A DNA stretch of 64,000 bases from Asterias amurensis (Eukaryota > Echinodermata > Asteroidea > Forcipulatida > Asteriidae): positions 15,385,006-15,449,005 of the forward strand of contig NC_092661.1 in the NCBI RefSeq assembly GCF_032118995.1, given 5' to 3'. The stretch's first letter is position 1. Each line of letters starts with the position of its first letter. The translations under genes were made by a program, and so were the position numbers. Positions 48,281 through 60,700 of the stretch are shown here, piece after piece. The notes beneath the pieces were generated by a model, which did not search any database, was not told where the DNA came from, and was given only the letters and a program-made list of their open reading frames with translations.

Positions 48281-49753
48281 TCACCAGAAATGGTAAATGT
48301 TCAATACCGAGAACGTAGACACGACCATTTTGGTGTCATCAACTCCCTCTGGCGTACCTTTACACTCAACAATACACATTTGTTTACTGCTACCTGAAAC
48401 AGCCTTAAAAATTATACAATTTTCAAAATCATCCGAGTCACCTTGCGCCTGGATAATAAACTTGTCGCCATGACTACAAACACTACCCATTCCAACTTCA
48501 TCATGTAGATTTATCAACAGTTCCCCTTTATGGTTATACACGTTGAAGTAATTTTCTGCATGACCATATAAGCAAACTACTAACAAATCTTCGACTGCTT
48601 CACATTTACCTGACAATGTATAATCAACCAAATCTTCAAAATCACCAGAAATCGAAACTGACGTCACACACTCCCCTGTTTGTCTGTTCCAAATAATAAA
48701 CTTCAAGCCATCAAAATCAGCCAAAGCAATAATGCCGTTACCAAGGCAACATGACAGGCTCTCTGCAATACCTTCACAATTATATATTAAAGGCTGCAGC
48801 AGACAATCACCAGTGACTGCATCCCAGAGTCGAAGACACCTATCACTGTACGCACCAACCACCATCTTATCCCGGTAGTCAACATCTCTCAAAATGGCCT
48901 CCTCTACATCGATCTTAAAGATGTGACGAAGTGCTCCATCTTCAACATTCCATACGTGTATATGTTTGTGTTTAGCATCATCTCCTGTAATATACAGCGG
49001 GATGGCTGCACTGATTACCAACTCTGTATCAATGAATATTCGGTCGATATAGTCTTTATAAGTTCCATGCATGACGTGCAATATCTCTCCAGTGTTGGCA
49101 CTGAACACACGAACCACACCGTCTTTACTACCGACAGCAATTTTACCATTACAAACTCTTAAACATGCAACACCTTCACTGATGGCTGGAGTAACATGTC
49201 GACAAGTTTCAGTCTTAACATCCCATATTTGAATTGTTTCGTTCGACATTGAAACCACCAGGCAGTCTTTGTCGATAGCCACCTGATGAACCCTCCCTGA
49301 TCGATCACTGTCCAGCTTAGCGTCTAAGTCTCTAGGTTTTAAATTGCTGACATGAAAACGTTTGTTCTTCCAGTTGTTCTCAAGATGATTTGATTTCATG
49401 TAAATTTCCTTCCATCTACACGTAGCAACAAGATCCGTCGTCGAGTCCTGCTTGACTATGGCAGCCATATTGAATGACACGTCATTCCATCCGCCACTAA
49501 CATCCTGGGGTTTGTACGGGACGAGATCGGTAATGCTATCATAGCGTTCCCATCCATTTCTCAGACATAGAGGGCGCCATAGCGAATCTGTATTTGCTAC
49601 ATTACGCAAATGCCTGTTGCAGGATGCCACGTGACTCAAATCTACCGCACTCAGGTATTCAAATATTGACTTCGTTAGTTCAGGAGGTAGGGCTGTAAGA
49701 AGATCGTTACCTACCGAGTCATTGACGGCTATTTCCTGTCTTTTGGTTTCCAT
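48281..49753 (-). CDS. F-box/WD40-repeat protein, single exon
   Basis: An uninterrupted 490-codon frame. An F-box lies at residues about 17-63 (LLTALPPELTKSIFEYLSAV, then NRHLRNVANTDSLWRPL). A basic linker is followed by WD40-type blades from about 155 to 460, recognisable by IQIWDVKTETCRHV (174-187), VVRVFSANTGEILHVMHG (213-230), IHVWNVEDGALRHIF (265-279), LRLWDAVTGDCLLQPL (307-322) and KFIIWNRQTGECVTSV (351-366). The F-box would bind Skp1 and the propeller a substrate, making this a substrate receptor of an SCF ubiquitin ligase. There is no intron in the coding part; an acceptor-like CCTTTCAG lies about 10 bp before the ATG, so a 5' UTR intron is possible. An orthologue cannot be named by eye. 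The frame is intact and this is the most secure gene in the window. Confidence 0.92.
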   Translation of the reverse strand: METKRQEIAVNDSVGNDLLTALPPELTKSIFEYLSAVDLSHVASCNRHLRNVANTDSLWRPLCLRNGWERYDSITDLVPYKPQDVSGGWNDVSFNMAAIVKQDSTTDLVATCRWKEIYMKSNHLENNWKNKRFHVSNLKPRDLDAKLDSDRSGRVHQVAIDKDCLVVSMSNETIQIWDVKTETCRHVTPAISEGVACLRVCNGKIAVGSKDGVVRVFSANTGEILHVMHGTYKDYIDRIFIDTELVISAAIPLYITGDDAKHKHIHVWNVEDGALRHIFKIDVEEAILRDVDYRDKMVVGAYSDRCLRLWDAVTGDCLLQPLIYNCEGIAESLSCCLGNGIIALADFDGLKFIIWNRQTGECVTSVSISGDFEDLVDYTLSGKCEAVEDLLVVCLYGHAENYFNVYNHKGELLINLHDEVGMGSVCSHGDKFIIQAQGDSDDFENCIIFKAVSGSSKQMCIVECKGTPEGVDDTKMVVSTFSVLNIYHFW

Positions 49754-50380
49754 TGTCTTTGCTGAAAGGTTTTACCCGTATAGTCAGTTACTGACGGTGT
49801 GGAACTCTTTGTTTCAATGGAGAGGGGCGAGCGATGAGAAGGGTGGGGGTTCACAAGTTGCATTTAAGTCATAGAGAATTAGCATCCACTGAGTAGACAC
49901 TGTTCTGAAATGAAACAATTAAGGTCGTGTGGCAAATCTTATGAATGGTGAAATACAGGGAGAGTAATGCTTTGCCCTATTGATTTCATCATGAAAAGTT
50001 GTTTCTTGCACACGTTTGGCCCTCTTTTAACCGGACACACACACCCATCCAACATACCTTTTTCACGCTGTCACCATATTGGTTTCCAATATAATATTGA
50101 ATGCTAACATTCTTTGCGCAAACATGGTACCAGATTATTGTTTCATCCAGTCTTAGCTTGGTTACAATGAGTTGGATTGGAGTAAAATCAAGATGGTCAC
50201 ACCATGATAAAGGCATTAATGTAATAAGCAAACTTTCCCTTGGCGCAGTTCATGCACCTGGCGACGCCAATCGGCTCATGCATACGGGACGGCAGTCGAG
50301 TTTCAACTTAAACCTGGGCCGAGTTTGGGGGCTGCCTTGTATTTTAAACACGGCCTTTAGAATCCATGAGTTCAACCTTA
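49754..50380. other. Upstream flank of the F-box gene
   Basis: Probable promoter side. No TATA box or other gene was recognised. A 102-codon frame at 50101 lacks motifs. Confidence 0.45.
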
Positions 50381-51294
50381 TTAAGAGACATTGGACACTA
50401 TTGGTATAATTGTCAAAGACTAGCCTTCACAGTTGGTGTATCTTACATAATGCATAAAATAACAAACCTGTGAAAATTTGAGCTCAATCGGTCGTCAAAG
50501 TTGCGAAATAACCATGAATGAAAAAACACCTTTGTCACACGAAGTTGTGTGGTTTCAGATGCTTGATTTCGAGACCTCAAATTCTAAATCTGAGGTCTCA
50601 AAATAAAATTCGTTGGAAATTACTTCTTTCTAAAAAAAATACTCCACTTCAGAGGGAGCCGTCTCTCACAATGTCTTATATTATATAAGTGACATACAGA
50701 TCCATGTCATTTGATTGGTGGAACTAACTTCACGTGACATTCACTCTTACTCCCATCCGCACCGGCGATCAAAAAGACCTATTCGCCCATGGGGATTAGC
50801 ATTTCCCATTCAACAGTTATTAGGATCATCCTTGTTCTCAATGTTTTTGAGCAGTACAGCGCCGCCGCGCCGCTGCTAAAACAAAAGAGCACCTGTGCAA
50901 AAGGTTGTGATCCGATTGCTATTAAATTTGTGCATTGTTGCGCTACGCGGCGCTTTATGATTTTTGGTTGTCAAGCAAACTCAATGTTATACTTTAAAAA
51001 TACATCAAATGACAAGGATCTATATGTCAGTTATATAAAAAAAATATTGAGTGGTTTTAATTCGTGGAATGGAAGGAATATTATCGCTCGGTAAAATTTG
51101 GACTGTTCCATTTCACTCGGCTTCGCCTCGTGAAATCGAACAGTCCAAATTTTACCTTGCGATAATATTCCTCCCATTCCACTCTGAGCCACTCAATATT
51201 TGTATACTATCAACCTCTCCCCATTACTCGTTACCAAAAGGTCTTATGCTAATAAATATTTTGGGTAATTACCAATAGTGTCCAGTGCCTTTAG
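50381..51294. mobile_element. TTAA MITE family 1 (copy o), split by a hairpin-bearing insert
   Basis: TTAAGAGACATTGGACACTA to about 50680, then 'tatactatcaacctctcccc' from about 51203 to GTCCAGTGCCTTTAG. The inserted ~520 bp (50681-51202) is unrelated to family 1. Confidence 0.85.
51042..51200. repeat. Long hairpin inside the insert
   Basis: Arms of about 70 bp: 'attgagtggt' with 'agccactcaat', 'gaatattatcgctcggtaaa' with 'tttaccttgcgataatattc', and 'tttggactgttccatttcac' with its complement. The turn is CGGCTTCGCCTCG, similar to the family D hairpin. Confidence 0.85.
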
Positions 51295-51336
51295 GTCTAA
51301 CCATGGAGGAATCTAGTTTATTCCTCCATGGTCTAA
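51295..51336. repeat. Short hairpin
   Basis: CCATGGAGGAA and TTCCTCCATGG are separated by an eight-base loop, with 'ggtctaa' repeated directly outside. Confidence 0.8.
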
Positions 51337-51779
51337 CTGTACAAACTAGAAACACAAACAGATTATTTGACTTACATTTTACACTACACTTGACCATAAT
51401 ACGAATGAATGACTCGGCTACGCACCGAGGGAAACACACACAATCTCAGCAAGTAAATACAGCAGACTTTCAAGCACATGAGTCTAACGTAGGCCTACTT
51501 TATTTGTCAATGGCCGCCACAACTGCACTTTTGAGCTTGCTCATTTCAATGAACTCTCTACAAAACATTTGCCACATCAATGCACAGACGTCAGACCTTT
51601 TGTATTTGCATACTGTTATTTACAACGTGTATGAATTAGACTTGCACTAGTACGCCATTCGTTTTAGAAGCGACACCCAAGGAGTGCCTTTTAGGTCATG
51701 CCCAATTTGTGGAAGCAGATGCTTTAAATGTCAGTTTTACTGCAGCTTTGAAAATGATTAGTGCAACCTAAATGTTTCC
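51337..51779. other. Non-coding spacer before the satellite
   Basis: A 121-codon frame at 51285-51650 has no domain signature and overlaps the hairpin. Confidence 0.45.
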
Positions 51780-52937
51780 CACCACAAAAGGGTTGACAAA
51801 GATCTTTTGTACCACTAGGGTACCACTGGCTTAGCAGATGAGTTTATCTGTCCCCCTACCCAAACTTACTTAGCTGATGACTCTATCTGTTTTATAAGTG
51901 AACTGAACAAAAGAAGCAATTGAATAGCGCTTATCCGTGGTAGTGCTCTTGACAATATAAGCTACCACAGTCCCTGCAGAGATTGGGCATGTGATTTCTT
52001 CTCCTGGCTGGCTGGTTCTCTCTGTTGTTAAGAGATTTGTAGTTGGCAAATATTTTTTGAACCACTAGGGTACTACTTGCTTAGCAGATGAGTTTAATTG
52101 TCTCCTGACCAAAGCTTGCTTAGTAGATGAGTTTTCCTGCCCCCTACCGAAACTTGCTTAGCAGATAAGTTTATTTGTCTCTCATCCAAATCTTGCTTGT
52201 AGGAGATGAGTTTACCTGTCCCCCTACCGAAACTTGCTAAGCAGATAAGTTTATTTGTCTCTGAACCAAAGCTTGCTTAGCGGATGAGTTTACCTGTCTC
52301 TCTACCGAAACATGCATAACAGATAAATGTGTTTGTATCTCAGCCAAAGTTTGCTTCTAGCAGATCAGTTTACTTCTCCGACTACCGAAACCTGCTGAGC
52401 AGATGAGCTTACCTTCTCCTAGGCAAACTTGCTGATAAGTTGATCTGCTTCGCAACCAAAGTTTGCCTAGTAGATAAGTTTACATGTCTCCTAACCCAAG
52501 CTTGCTTAGCAGATGAGTTAACCTGTCCACCTACCAAAACTTGCTTAGCAGATAAAATTATCTGTCTCTTAACCAAAGGCTGTCCCACAACCAAAGCAGT
52601 TGAATTAACCTGTTTGTCTCCCAAAACTTGTTTAGCAGATTAGTTTATTTGTCTCTCATCCAAAGCTTGCTCAGCAGATGAGTTTATCTGTCGCCCAACA
52701 CCAAAGCTTGCTTAACGGATTCATTAGATAACCTGTCTCCTTTGCAGATTTGTTTAGCAGATAATTTTATGTCTCTCAGCCAAAGCTTGCTTATCAGATT
52801 GGTTGACTTGTCTCCCAAACTAAGCTTGATTAACAGTTGATGACTTAATCCGTTTTATAGTTGAGCTTAACAAAAGAAGAAATTTAAAAGCGATTTTCCT
52901 TGGTACTTTTCTTGACATCAGAAGCTATTACAGTTGG
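51780..52937. repeat. ~40-bp minisatellite, forward arm part 1
   Basis: Degenerate units of about 39-41 bp built on 'ttagcagatgagtttacctg', then a variable block ('tccccctaccgaaact' or 'tctctcaaccaaagct') and 'tgc'. Longer inserts with 'gatttcttctcctggctggc' and 'tagcgcttatccgtggta' mark a higher-order unit. Small Ala/Lys/Gln-rich frames here are artefacts. Confidence 0.92.
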
Positions 52938-53505
52938 GTATGTTCAGACAGCGTACTAACTTAGACCCGAACCGGTCTAACTTTTACGAGCAGCGGGGGC
53001 TGGTCGTAAAAATAAAAACCCATTGCGTTCAGACAGCACAGAGTTAAACCCGATCCGGTTTATCTTCGGTTTTAAGAGGTCAAAGTAGACGCGACCCCGT
53101 TGCTCTAACATCCGGTTTTATTCATCAGATTCACGCACCGAGTATGCCGAGATACTGAGTGCCCCATGCCCTGGATGATCATCAGAGCACAATTGGATAC
53201 AAAAGGCTCAATCGAACGCGGTAACAGTTTTACCGTTGGGAGGATATGGGCACTTAAAGCAAACATGAACACGACTCGAAATTATTTTTTAAACAAACAA
53301 ATTATTGATACAAACCGCCGAGAAAACTCACCAAAATATTGTCCATATTCCATGAAACAGAACACGTTTCATTTTTGTGTTTTGTTTTATACCACTGTTA
53401 AATACTTTTAGTTTGTACTTCAATCGATTGGAAGTTGCGATCTCTCAAAAGCTGGTGCCGCGATTTTTATTCCGATTCGTTCATAAACACAACTACACAC
53501 CTGCT
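52938..53505. other. Non-satellite insert within the array
   Basis: 'gttcagacagcgtactaact' and 'gttcagacagcacagagtta' suggest a local duplication. An 81-codon frame at 53166 has no motif. Its origin is unknown. Confidence 0.5.
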
Positions 53506-54744
53506 CAGCAGAAACCTGCTCAGCAGGTGAATTATCTCTCTCTCAACCAAAGCTTGCTTAGCGGTTAAGTTTACCTGTTGCCTTACTAAAACCTGCTCCG
53601 CAGATATGTTTACCTGTTCTCCTACCAAACTTGCTTAGCAAATGAGTTTACCTTCTCCTACGGAAACTTGATTACCAATTCATTTGCTTCTTAACCAGTT
53701 CGCACAGTAGATAGGTTTACTTGTCTCCTAACGCAAGCTCGCTTAGCGAATCCTTAACCTGTCCACCTACCCAAACTTGCTTAGCAGATAAAATTATCCG
53801 TCTCTTAACCAAAGGTTACTTAGCAGTTGAATTAACCTGTTCGTCTCCCACAACTGGCTTAGCAGAACAGTTTTATTTGTCTCTCATGCAATGCTTGCTT
53901 GTAGCAGATGAGTTTACCTGTCCCACTACCTAAACCTGCTTAGCAGATGAGTTTACCTGTTCCCTATTGAAATTTGCTTAGCCGATAAGTTTATTTATCT
54001 CTCATCCAAAACTTGCTTGTAGCAGATGTGTTTACCTGTCCGACTACCGAAACCTGCTTAGCAGATGAGGTTATCTGTCTCTCAACCAAAACTTGCTTCT
54101 CAGATTAGTTTACCTTCTTCTAGGCAAATTTGCTTATAAGTTCTGCTTCTCAACCAAAGTTTGCCTAGTAGATAAGTTTACATGTCTCCTAACCCAAACT
54201 TGCTTAGCAGATAAAATTATCTGTATCTTAACCAAAGGTTACTTAGCAGTTGAATTTACCTGTTCGTCTCCCAAACTTACTTGGCAGATTATTTTATTTG
54301 TCTCTCATCCAAAGCTTGCTAAGCAGATGAGTTTATCTGTCGCCCATCACAAAAGCTTTCATAGCGGTTTTATGAGTTAACCTGTCTGCTTCCCAGATTG
54401 TTTTAGCAGATATTTGTATGTCTCTCAACCAAAGCTTGCTTACTGGATTAGTTTACCTGTCTCCCAAACTAAGCTTGATTAGCAGTTGAGTTTACCTGTC
54501 CCCAACCCAAATTTGCTTAGCAGATGACTTTATCTGTTTTATAGTTGAGCTTAAAAAAGAATCAATTGAATAGCGCTTTTCCTGGGTACTGCTCTTGACA
54601 TCAGAAGCTGTTACAGTTAGTTTTATCTTCTTCCCAAGTTGCTGAGCTTAAGTTTTTTCGTCTCTTAACTTAAGCGTGACGAGGTTACCTGTCTCCAAAA
54701 ACAAGCTTGCTTAGCAGATGAGTTTACCTGTCCCCTACAGATTT
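53506..54744. repeat. ~40-bp minisatellite, forward arm part 2
   Basis: Same units and orientation as 51780-52937. It ends at the turn-around 'cccctacagatttttgggg' near 54745. Confidence 0.92.
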
Positions 54745-57342
54745 TTGGGGACAGGTTGACTCATCTGCTAAGCAAGCATTGGTTATAAAGAGACAGAGAA
54801 ACTTGACTGCTAAGCAAATATGGGTTGGGGAAAGGTAAACTCATCTGCTGAGCAAGCTTGTTTTTGGAGACAGGTAACCTCATCTGCTCACCACGCTGAG
54901 GTTAGGAGACACGTAAACTTATCTGCTCTGCAAGCGTGGGAAGGGCATGGGTAGGGGAAATGGAAAACTCAACTGTTGGTAAAGCTTAGTTTGGTAGACA
55001 GGTAAACTAATCTGATTAGCAAGCTTTGGTTGAGCGACATACAACTATCTGCTAAATAATACTTGGGAAGGAGACATGTTAACTCATTAATCCGTTAAGC
55101 AAGCTTTGGTGTTGGGCGACAAATAAACTCATCTGCTAAGCAAGCTTGGGATAAGAGACAACTAAACTAATCTGCTAAACAAGTTTTGGGAGATAAACAG
55201 GTAAATTCAACTGCTAAACAACCTTTGGTTAGAGACAGAAAATTTTATTTTCTAAGCAAGTTTTAGTAGGTGGACAGGTAACTCATCTGCTAACAAGCTT
55301 GGGCTAGGAGACATGTAAACTTATCTACTAGGCAAACTTTGGTTGAGAAGCAGATACAATATTAAGCAAGTTGGCTAGGAGAAAGTAAACTCATCTGCTA
55401 AGCAAGTTTGGGTAGGGGAACAGGTTAACTCATCTGCAAAGCAGGTTTAAGTAGAGGAACAGGTAAACTTATCTGCTAAGCAGGTTTCGGTAGTCGGCCA
55501 GGTAAACGCATTTGCTAACCAAGCTTTGGATGAGAGACAAATAAACTCATCTGCTAAGCAACTTTCGGTAGAGGGACAGGTACACTCATTTGCTAAAAAA
55601 GCTTTTGGATGAGAGACAAATAAACCATTCTGCTAAGAAAGTTTCGGTTAGGGTGACAGGTAAACTCTTCTGCTAAACAAGCTTTGGATGAGAGACAAAT
55701 AAACTCATCTGCAAAGCAGGTTTAGTAGAGGAATAGGTAAACTCATCTGCTAAGCAGGTTTTGGTAGTCGGACAGGTAAAGTCATCTGCTACAAGCAAGC
55801 TTTGGATGAGAGACAAATACACTTGTCTGGTAAGCAAATTTTATTAGGGGACAGGTAAACTCATCCGCTAAGCAAGCTTTGGTCAGAAGACAGATAAACT
55901 CATCTGCTAAGCAGGTTTCGGTAGTTAGCAGGTAAACTCATTTGCTAAAAAAGCTTTGGATGAGAGACAAATAAGCATATCTGCTAAGCAAGTTTCTGTA
56001 GGGGACAGGTAAACTCATCTGCTAAGCAAGCTTGTTTTTGGAGACAGGTAACCTCGTCACGCTTAAGTTAAGAGACAGATAAACTTATCAGCTCAGCAAC
56101 TTGGGAAGAAGATGGGTATAGGGGGACAGGTACACTCAAGTGCTAATCAAGCTTAGTTTGGGAGACAGCGACTGTGGTAGCTACTATTATACAGAGCATG
56201 ACCACGGATTAGTGCTATTTAATTACGTCTGTAGTTCAGCTCACTTATAAACTAGATAACTTAATCTGCTAAGCAAGTGGTACCACAGTGATACAAAAGA
56301 TCTTTGTCAACTACAAATCTCTTAACAATAGAGAGATCCAGCCAGCCAGGAGAAAAAACACATGCGCAATCCCTAACTGTAATAGTTCTGATGTCAAGAG
56401 CAGTACCCAGGAAAAGCGCTATTCAATAGCTTCTTTTTTAAGCTTAACTATAAAACAGATTAAGTCATCTGCTAAGCAAATTTGGGTTGGGGACAGGTAA
56501 ACTCATCTTCTAAGCGAGCTTGTTCTTGGAGACAGGTACCTCGTCTGCTCAGCACGCTTTAGTTAAGAGACAGATAAATTTATCTGCTCAGCAAGCTTGG
56601 GAAAGGCATGGGTAGGGGGACAGGTTAATTCAACTGTTAATCAAGCTTAGTTTGGGAGACAGGTAAACTAATCCGATAAGCAAGCTTTGGTTGAGAGACT
56701 CACAAATATCTGCTAAACAAATCTGGGAATCAGACAGGTTAACTCATAAAACCGTAAAGAAAGCTTTTGTGATGGGCGACAGATAAACTCATCTGCTAAG
56801 CAAGCTTTGGATGAGAGACAAATAAATAATCTGCCAAGCAAGTTGGGGAGACGAACAGGTAAATTCAACTGCTAAGTAACCTTTGGTTAAGATACAGATA
56901 TTTTTATCTGCCAAGCAAGTTTGGGTTAGGAGACATGTAAACTTATCTACTAGGCAAACTTTGGTTGAGAAGCAGAACTAATAAGCAAATTTGCTTAGAA
57001 GAAGGTAAACTAATCTGCAAAGCAAGTTTTAGTAGGGGAACAGGTAAACTAATCTGCTTAGCAAGGTTTGGTTGAGAGACAGATAAACTCATCTGCTAAG
57101 CAGGTTTCTGTAGTCGGACAAGTAAACACATCTGCTACAAGCAAGCTTTGGATGAGAGACAAATAAACTATTGGCTAAGCGAGTTTCAATAGGGAACAGG
57201 TAAACTCATCTGCTAAGCAGGTTTAGGTAGTGGGACAGGTAAACTCATTTGCTACAAGCAAGCATTGCATGAGAGACAAATAAACTATTCTGCTAAGCTA
57301 GTTGTGGGAGACGAACAGGTAAATTCAACTGCTAAGTAACCT
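54745..57342. repeat. ~40-bp minisatellite, inverted arm part 1
   Basis: Units now read 'acaggtaaactcatctgcta', then 'agcaagctttggttgagag', the complement of the forward arm. A higher-order segment at 56160-56460 has 'gagatccagccagccaggag' and 'aagcgctattcaatagcttc'. Confidence 0.92.
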
Positions 57343-57760
57343 AATAATAAAATAATAATAATATCGAAGTCTTATATAGCGCACGTATCTACCAAACAAG
57401 GTACTCAAGGCGCTGAGTATATACAAACTTTCAGAAAGATAGGTTATTGCAGTGATGAATAGTGAGACCCAATTATTTAGCACCTTATAAGGGTTTATAA
57501 GATGCTACGGCGCATTAAGCAGCCACAACCAGGAACACCGGGGCGAACCCCTTCTCTTTTCGATAAGTGCACTGGGTTCTTTTACATGCGTTACACAACA
57601 CATGGGACCAACGGCTTTACGTCCCATCCGAAGGACGAAGCAATGGTTAAGTGTCTTGCTCAAGGACACAGTGTCACGGCTGGGGATTCGAACCCACACT
57701 CTGCTGATCAGAAACACCATAGTTTGAATTCGGTGCTCTTAACCGCTTGGCCACGACACT
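57343..57760 (-). mobile_element. Full-length tRNA-derived SINE with target duplication
   Basis: On the minus strand the head reads 'agtgtcgtggccaagcggtt' with 'aagagc' (A box) and 'gtgggttcgaatcccc' (B box). A conserved-looking body follows ('cgtccttcggatgggacgta', 'ttcgccccggtgttcctggt'), then a tail with GGCGC...GCGC, 'tatataaga' and an ATT run. It is flanked by TAACCT (57337-57342 and 57761-57766). It inserted in the satellite array after the array had formed. Confidence 0.88.
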
Positions 57761-57768
57761 TAACCTTT

Positions 57769-60700
57769 GGTTAAGAGACAGGTAATTTTATCTGCTAAGC
57801 AAGTTTGGGTAGGTGGAGAGGTTAAGGATTCGCTAAGCAAGCTTGCGTTAGGAGACATGTAAACTTATCTACTATGCGAACTGGTTGAGAAGTAAATAAA
57901 CTAGTAAGCAAGTTTGCGTAGGAGAAGGTAAACTCATTTGCCAAGCAAGTTTGGTAGGAGAACAGGTAAACTCATCTGCGAAGCAGGTTTTATTAAGGCA
58001 ACAGGTAAACTTACCTGCTAAGCAAGCTTTGGTTGAGAGACAGATAACTCACCTGCTGAGCAGGTTTCGTTAGTCGGAGAGGTAAACTCATATGCTACAA
58101 GCAAGCTTTGGATGAGAGACAAATAAACTTATCTGCTAAGCAAGTTTCAGTAGGGGACAGGAAAAATCGTCCTCTAAGCAAGCTTTGGTCAGGAGACAGA
58201 TAAACTCATCTGCTACTAGCAAGATTTGGATGAGAGACAAATAAACTTATCTGCTAAGCAAGTTTCGGTAGGTGGCAGGTAAACTCATCCTCTTAGCAAC
58301 CTTTAGTCAGGAGACAGATAAACTCAACTGCTAAGCAAGTAAGTAGTACCCGAGTGGTACAAAATACATTTGTCAAAGACTAATCTCTTAACAATAGAGA
58401 GATCCCGCCAGCCAGGAGAAGAAATCACATGCCAAATCTCTGCAGCGACTGTGGTAGCTTCTATTGTCAAGAGCACTACCACGGATCAGCGCTATTCAAT
58501 TGCTTCTTTTGTTCAGCTCAACTATTAAACAGAAAAAGTCATCAGCTTAGCAAGTTTGGGTAGGGAGACAATTAAACTCATCTGCTAAGCACGTACTACC
58601 ATAGTGGTATAAAGGGTCTTTGCCAACTACAATACTCTTAACAGAAGAGAGATTCAGCCAGCCAGGAGAAGAGACCTCATGCCCAATCTCTGCAGCGACA
58701 GTGTGGCTACTATTGTTTAGAGCATGAACACGGATTAGCGCTATTTAATTGCTTCTTTTGTTCAGCTCACTTATCAAACAGATAAACTCATCTGCTAAGC
58801 AAGTGGTACCATACTGATACAAAAGATCTTTGTCAACTACAAATCTCTTAACAATAGAGAGATCCAGCCAGCCAGGAGAAAAACCACATGGACAATCCCT
58901 TACTGTAATAGCTTCTTATGTCAAAGCGCTGCTCAATTGCTTCTTTTGTTAAGCTCAACTATAAAACGGATTAAGTCATCTGCTAAGCAAATTTGGGTTG
59001 GGTAAAGGTAAACTCATCTGCTCAGCACGCTTAGGTTAGGAGACATGTAAACTTATCTGCTCTGCAAGCTTGGGAAGGGCATGGGTAGGGGGACAGGAAA
59101 ACTCAACTGTTAGTCAAGCTTTGTTTGGGAGACAGGTAAACTAATCTGATAAGCAAGCTTTGGCTGAGAGACATACAATTATCTGCTAAATAAGTCTGGG
59201 AAGGAGACATGTTAACTCATGAATCCGTTAAGCAAGCTTTGGTGTTGGGCGACAAATAAACTCATCTGCTAAGCAAGCTTGGAATAAGAGACAACTAAAC
59301 TAATCTGCTAAACAAGTTTTGGGAGATAAACAGGTAAATTCAACTGCTAAACAACCTTTGGTTAAAGGACAGATAATTTTATCTTCTAAGCAAGTTTGAG
59401 TAGGTGGACAGGTTAACTCATCTGCTAACAAGCTTGGGTTAGAAGACATGTAAACTTATCTACTACGCAAACTTTGGTTGAGGAGCAGATAAACTATTGG
59501 GTAAGTTTGCCTAGGAGAAGGTAAACTCATCTGCTAAGCAAGTTTGGGTAGGGGAACAGGTAAACTCATCTGCAAAGCAGGTTTAAGTAGGGGAACAGGT
59601 AAACTCATCTGCTAAGCAGGTTTCGGTAGTCGGCCAGGTAAACGCATTTGCTAACCAAGCTTTGTTTTTGGAGACAGGTAACTCGTCTGCTCAGCACGCT
59701 TTAGTTAAGAGACAGATAAATGTATCTGCTCAGCAAGCTTGGGAAGGGCATGGGTAGGGGGACAGGTAAACTAAACTGCTAATCAAGCTTAGTTTGGGAG
59801 ACAGGTAAACTAATCCGATAAGCAAGCTTTGGTTGAGAGACATACAAATATCTGCTAAACAAATCTGGAAAGGAGACAGGTTAACTAATGAATCCGTTAA
59901 GCAAGCTTTGGTGTTGGGCGACAGATAAACTCATCTGCTGAGCAAGCTTTGGATGAGAGACAAATAAACTAATCTGCTAAGCAAGTTTTGGGAGACAAAC
60001 CGGTAAATTCAACTGCTAAGTAACCTTTGGTTAATAATTTTATCTGCTAAGCAAGTTGTGGTAGGTGGACAGGTTAACTCATCTGCTAAGCAAGCTTGGG
60101 TTAGGAGACATGTAAACTTATCTACTAGGCAAACTTTGGTTGCGAAGCAGATCAACCTATAAGCAAGTTTGCCTAGGAGAAGGTAAGCTCATCTGCTCAG
60201 CAGGTTTCGGTAGTCGGAGAAGTAAACTGATCTGCTAGAAGCAAGCTTTGGCTGAGATACAAAAACATTTATATGTTATGCAAGTTTCGGTAGAGAGACA
60301 GTTAAACTCATCTGCTAAGCAAGCTTTGGTTCAGAGACAAATAAACTTATCTGCTAAGCAAGTTTCGGTAGGGGGACAGGTAAACTCGTCTGCTAAGCAA
60401 GCTTTGGTTGAGAGACAGGTAAACTCATCTGCTAACAAGTTTCGGTAGTCGGACAAGTAAACGCATCTGCTTAGCAAGCTTTGGTTGAGAGACAAACAAA
60501 CTTGTCTGCTAATAAGTTTCGGTAGGGGGACAGGTAAACTCATCTGCTTAGGAAGCTTTGGTCGAGAGACAAATAAAACTAATCTGCTAAGCAGGTTTCG
60601 GTAGTCGGACAGGTAAACTCATTTACTAAGCAAGCTTTGGTTGACAGACAGATAAACTCAACTGCTAAGCAGGTTTCGGTAGTCGGACAGGGAAACTCAT

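Noticed and set aside
52409-52643. Repetitive small proteins in the satellite
   Set aside because: Short runs between stops in the ~40-bp repeat; no conserved start or domain.
57680-57760. tRNA gene
   Set aside because: A and B boxes are present but the rest is a SINE body with tail and target duplication.
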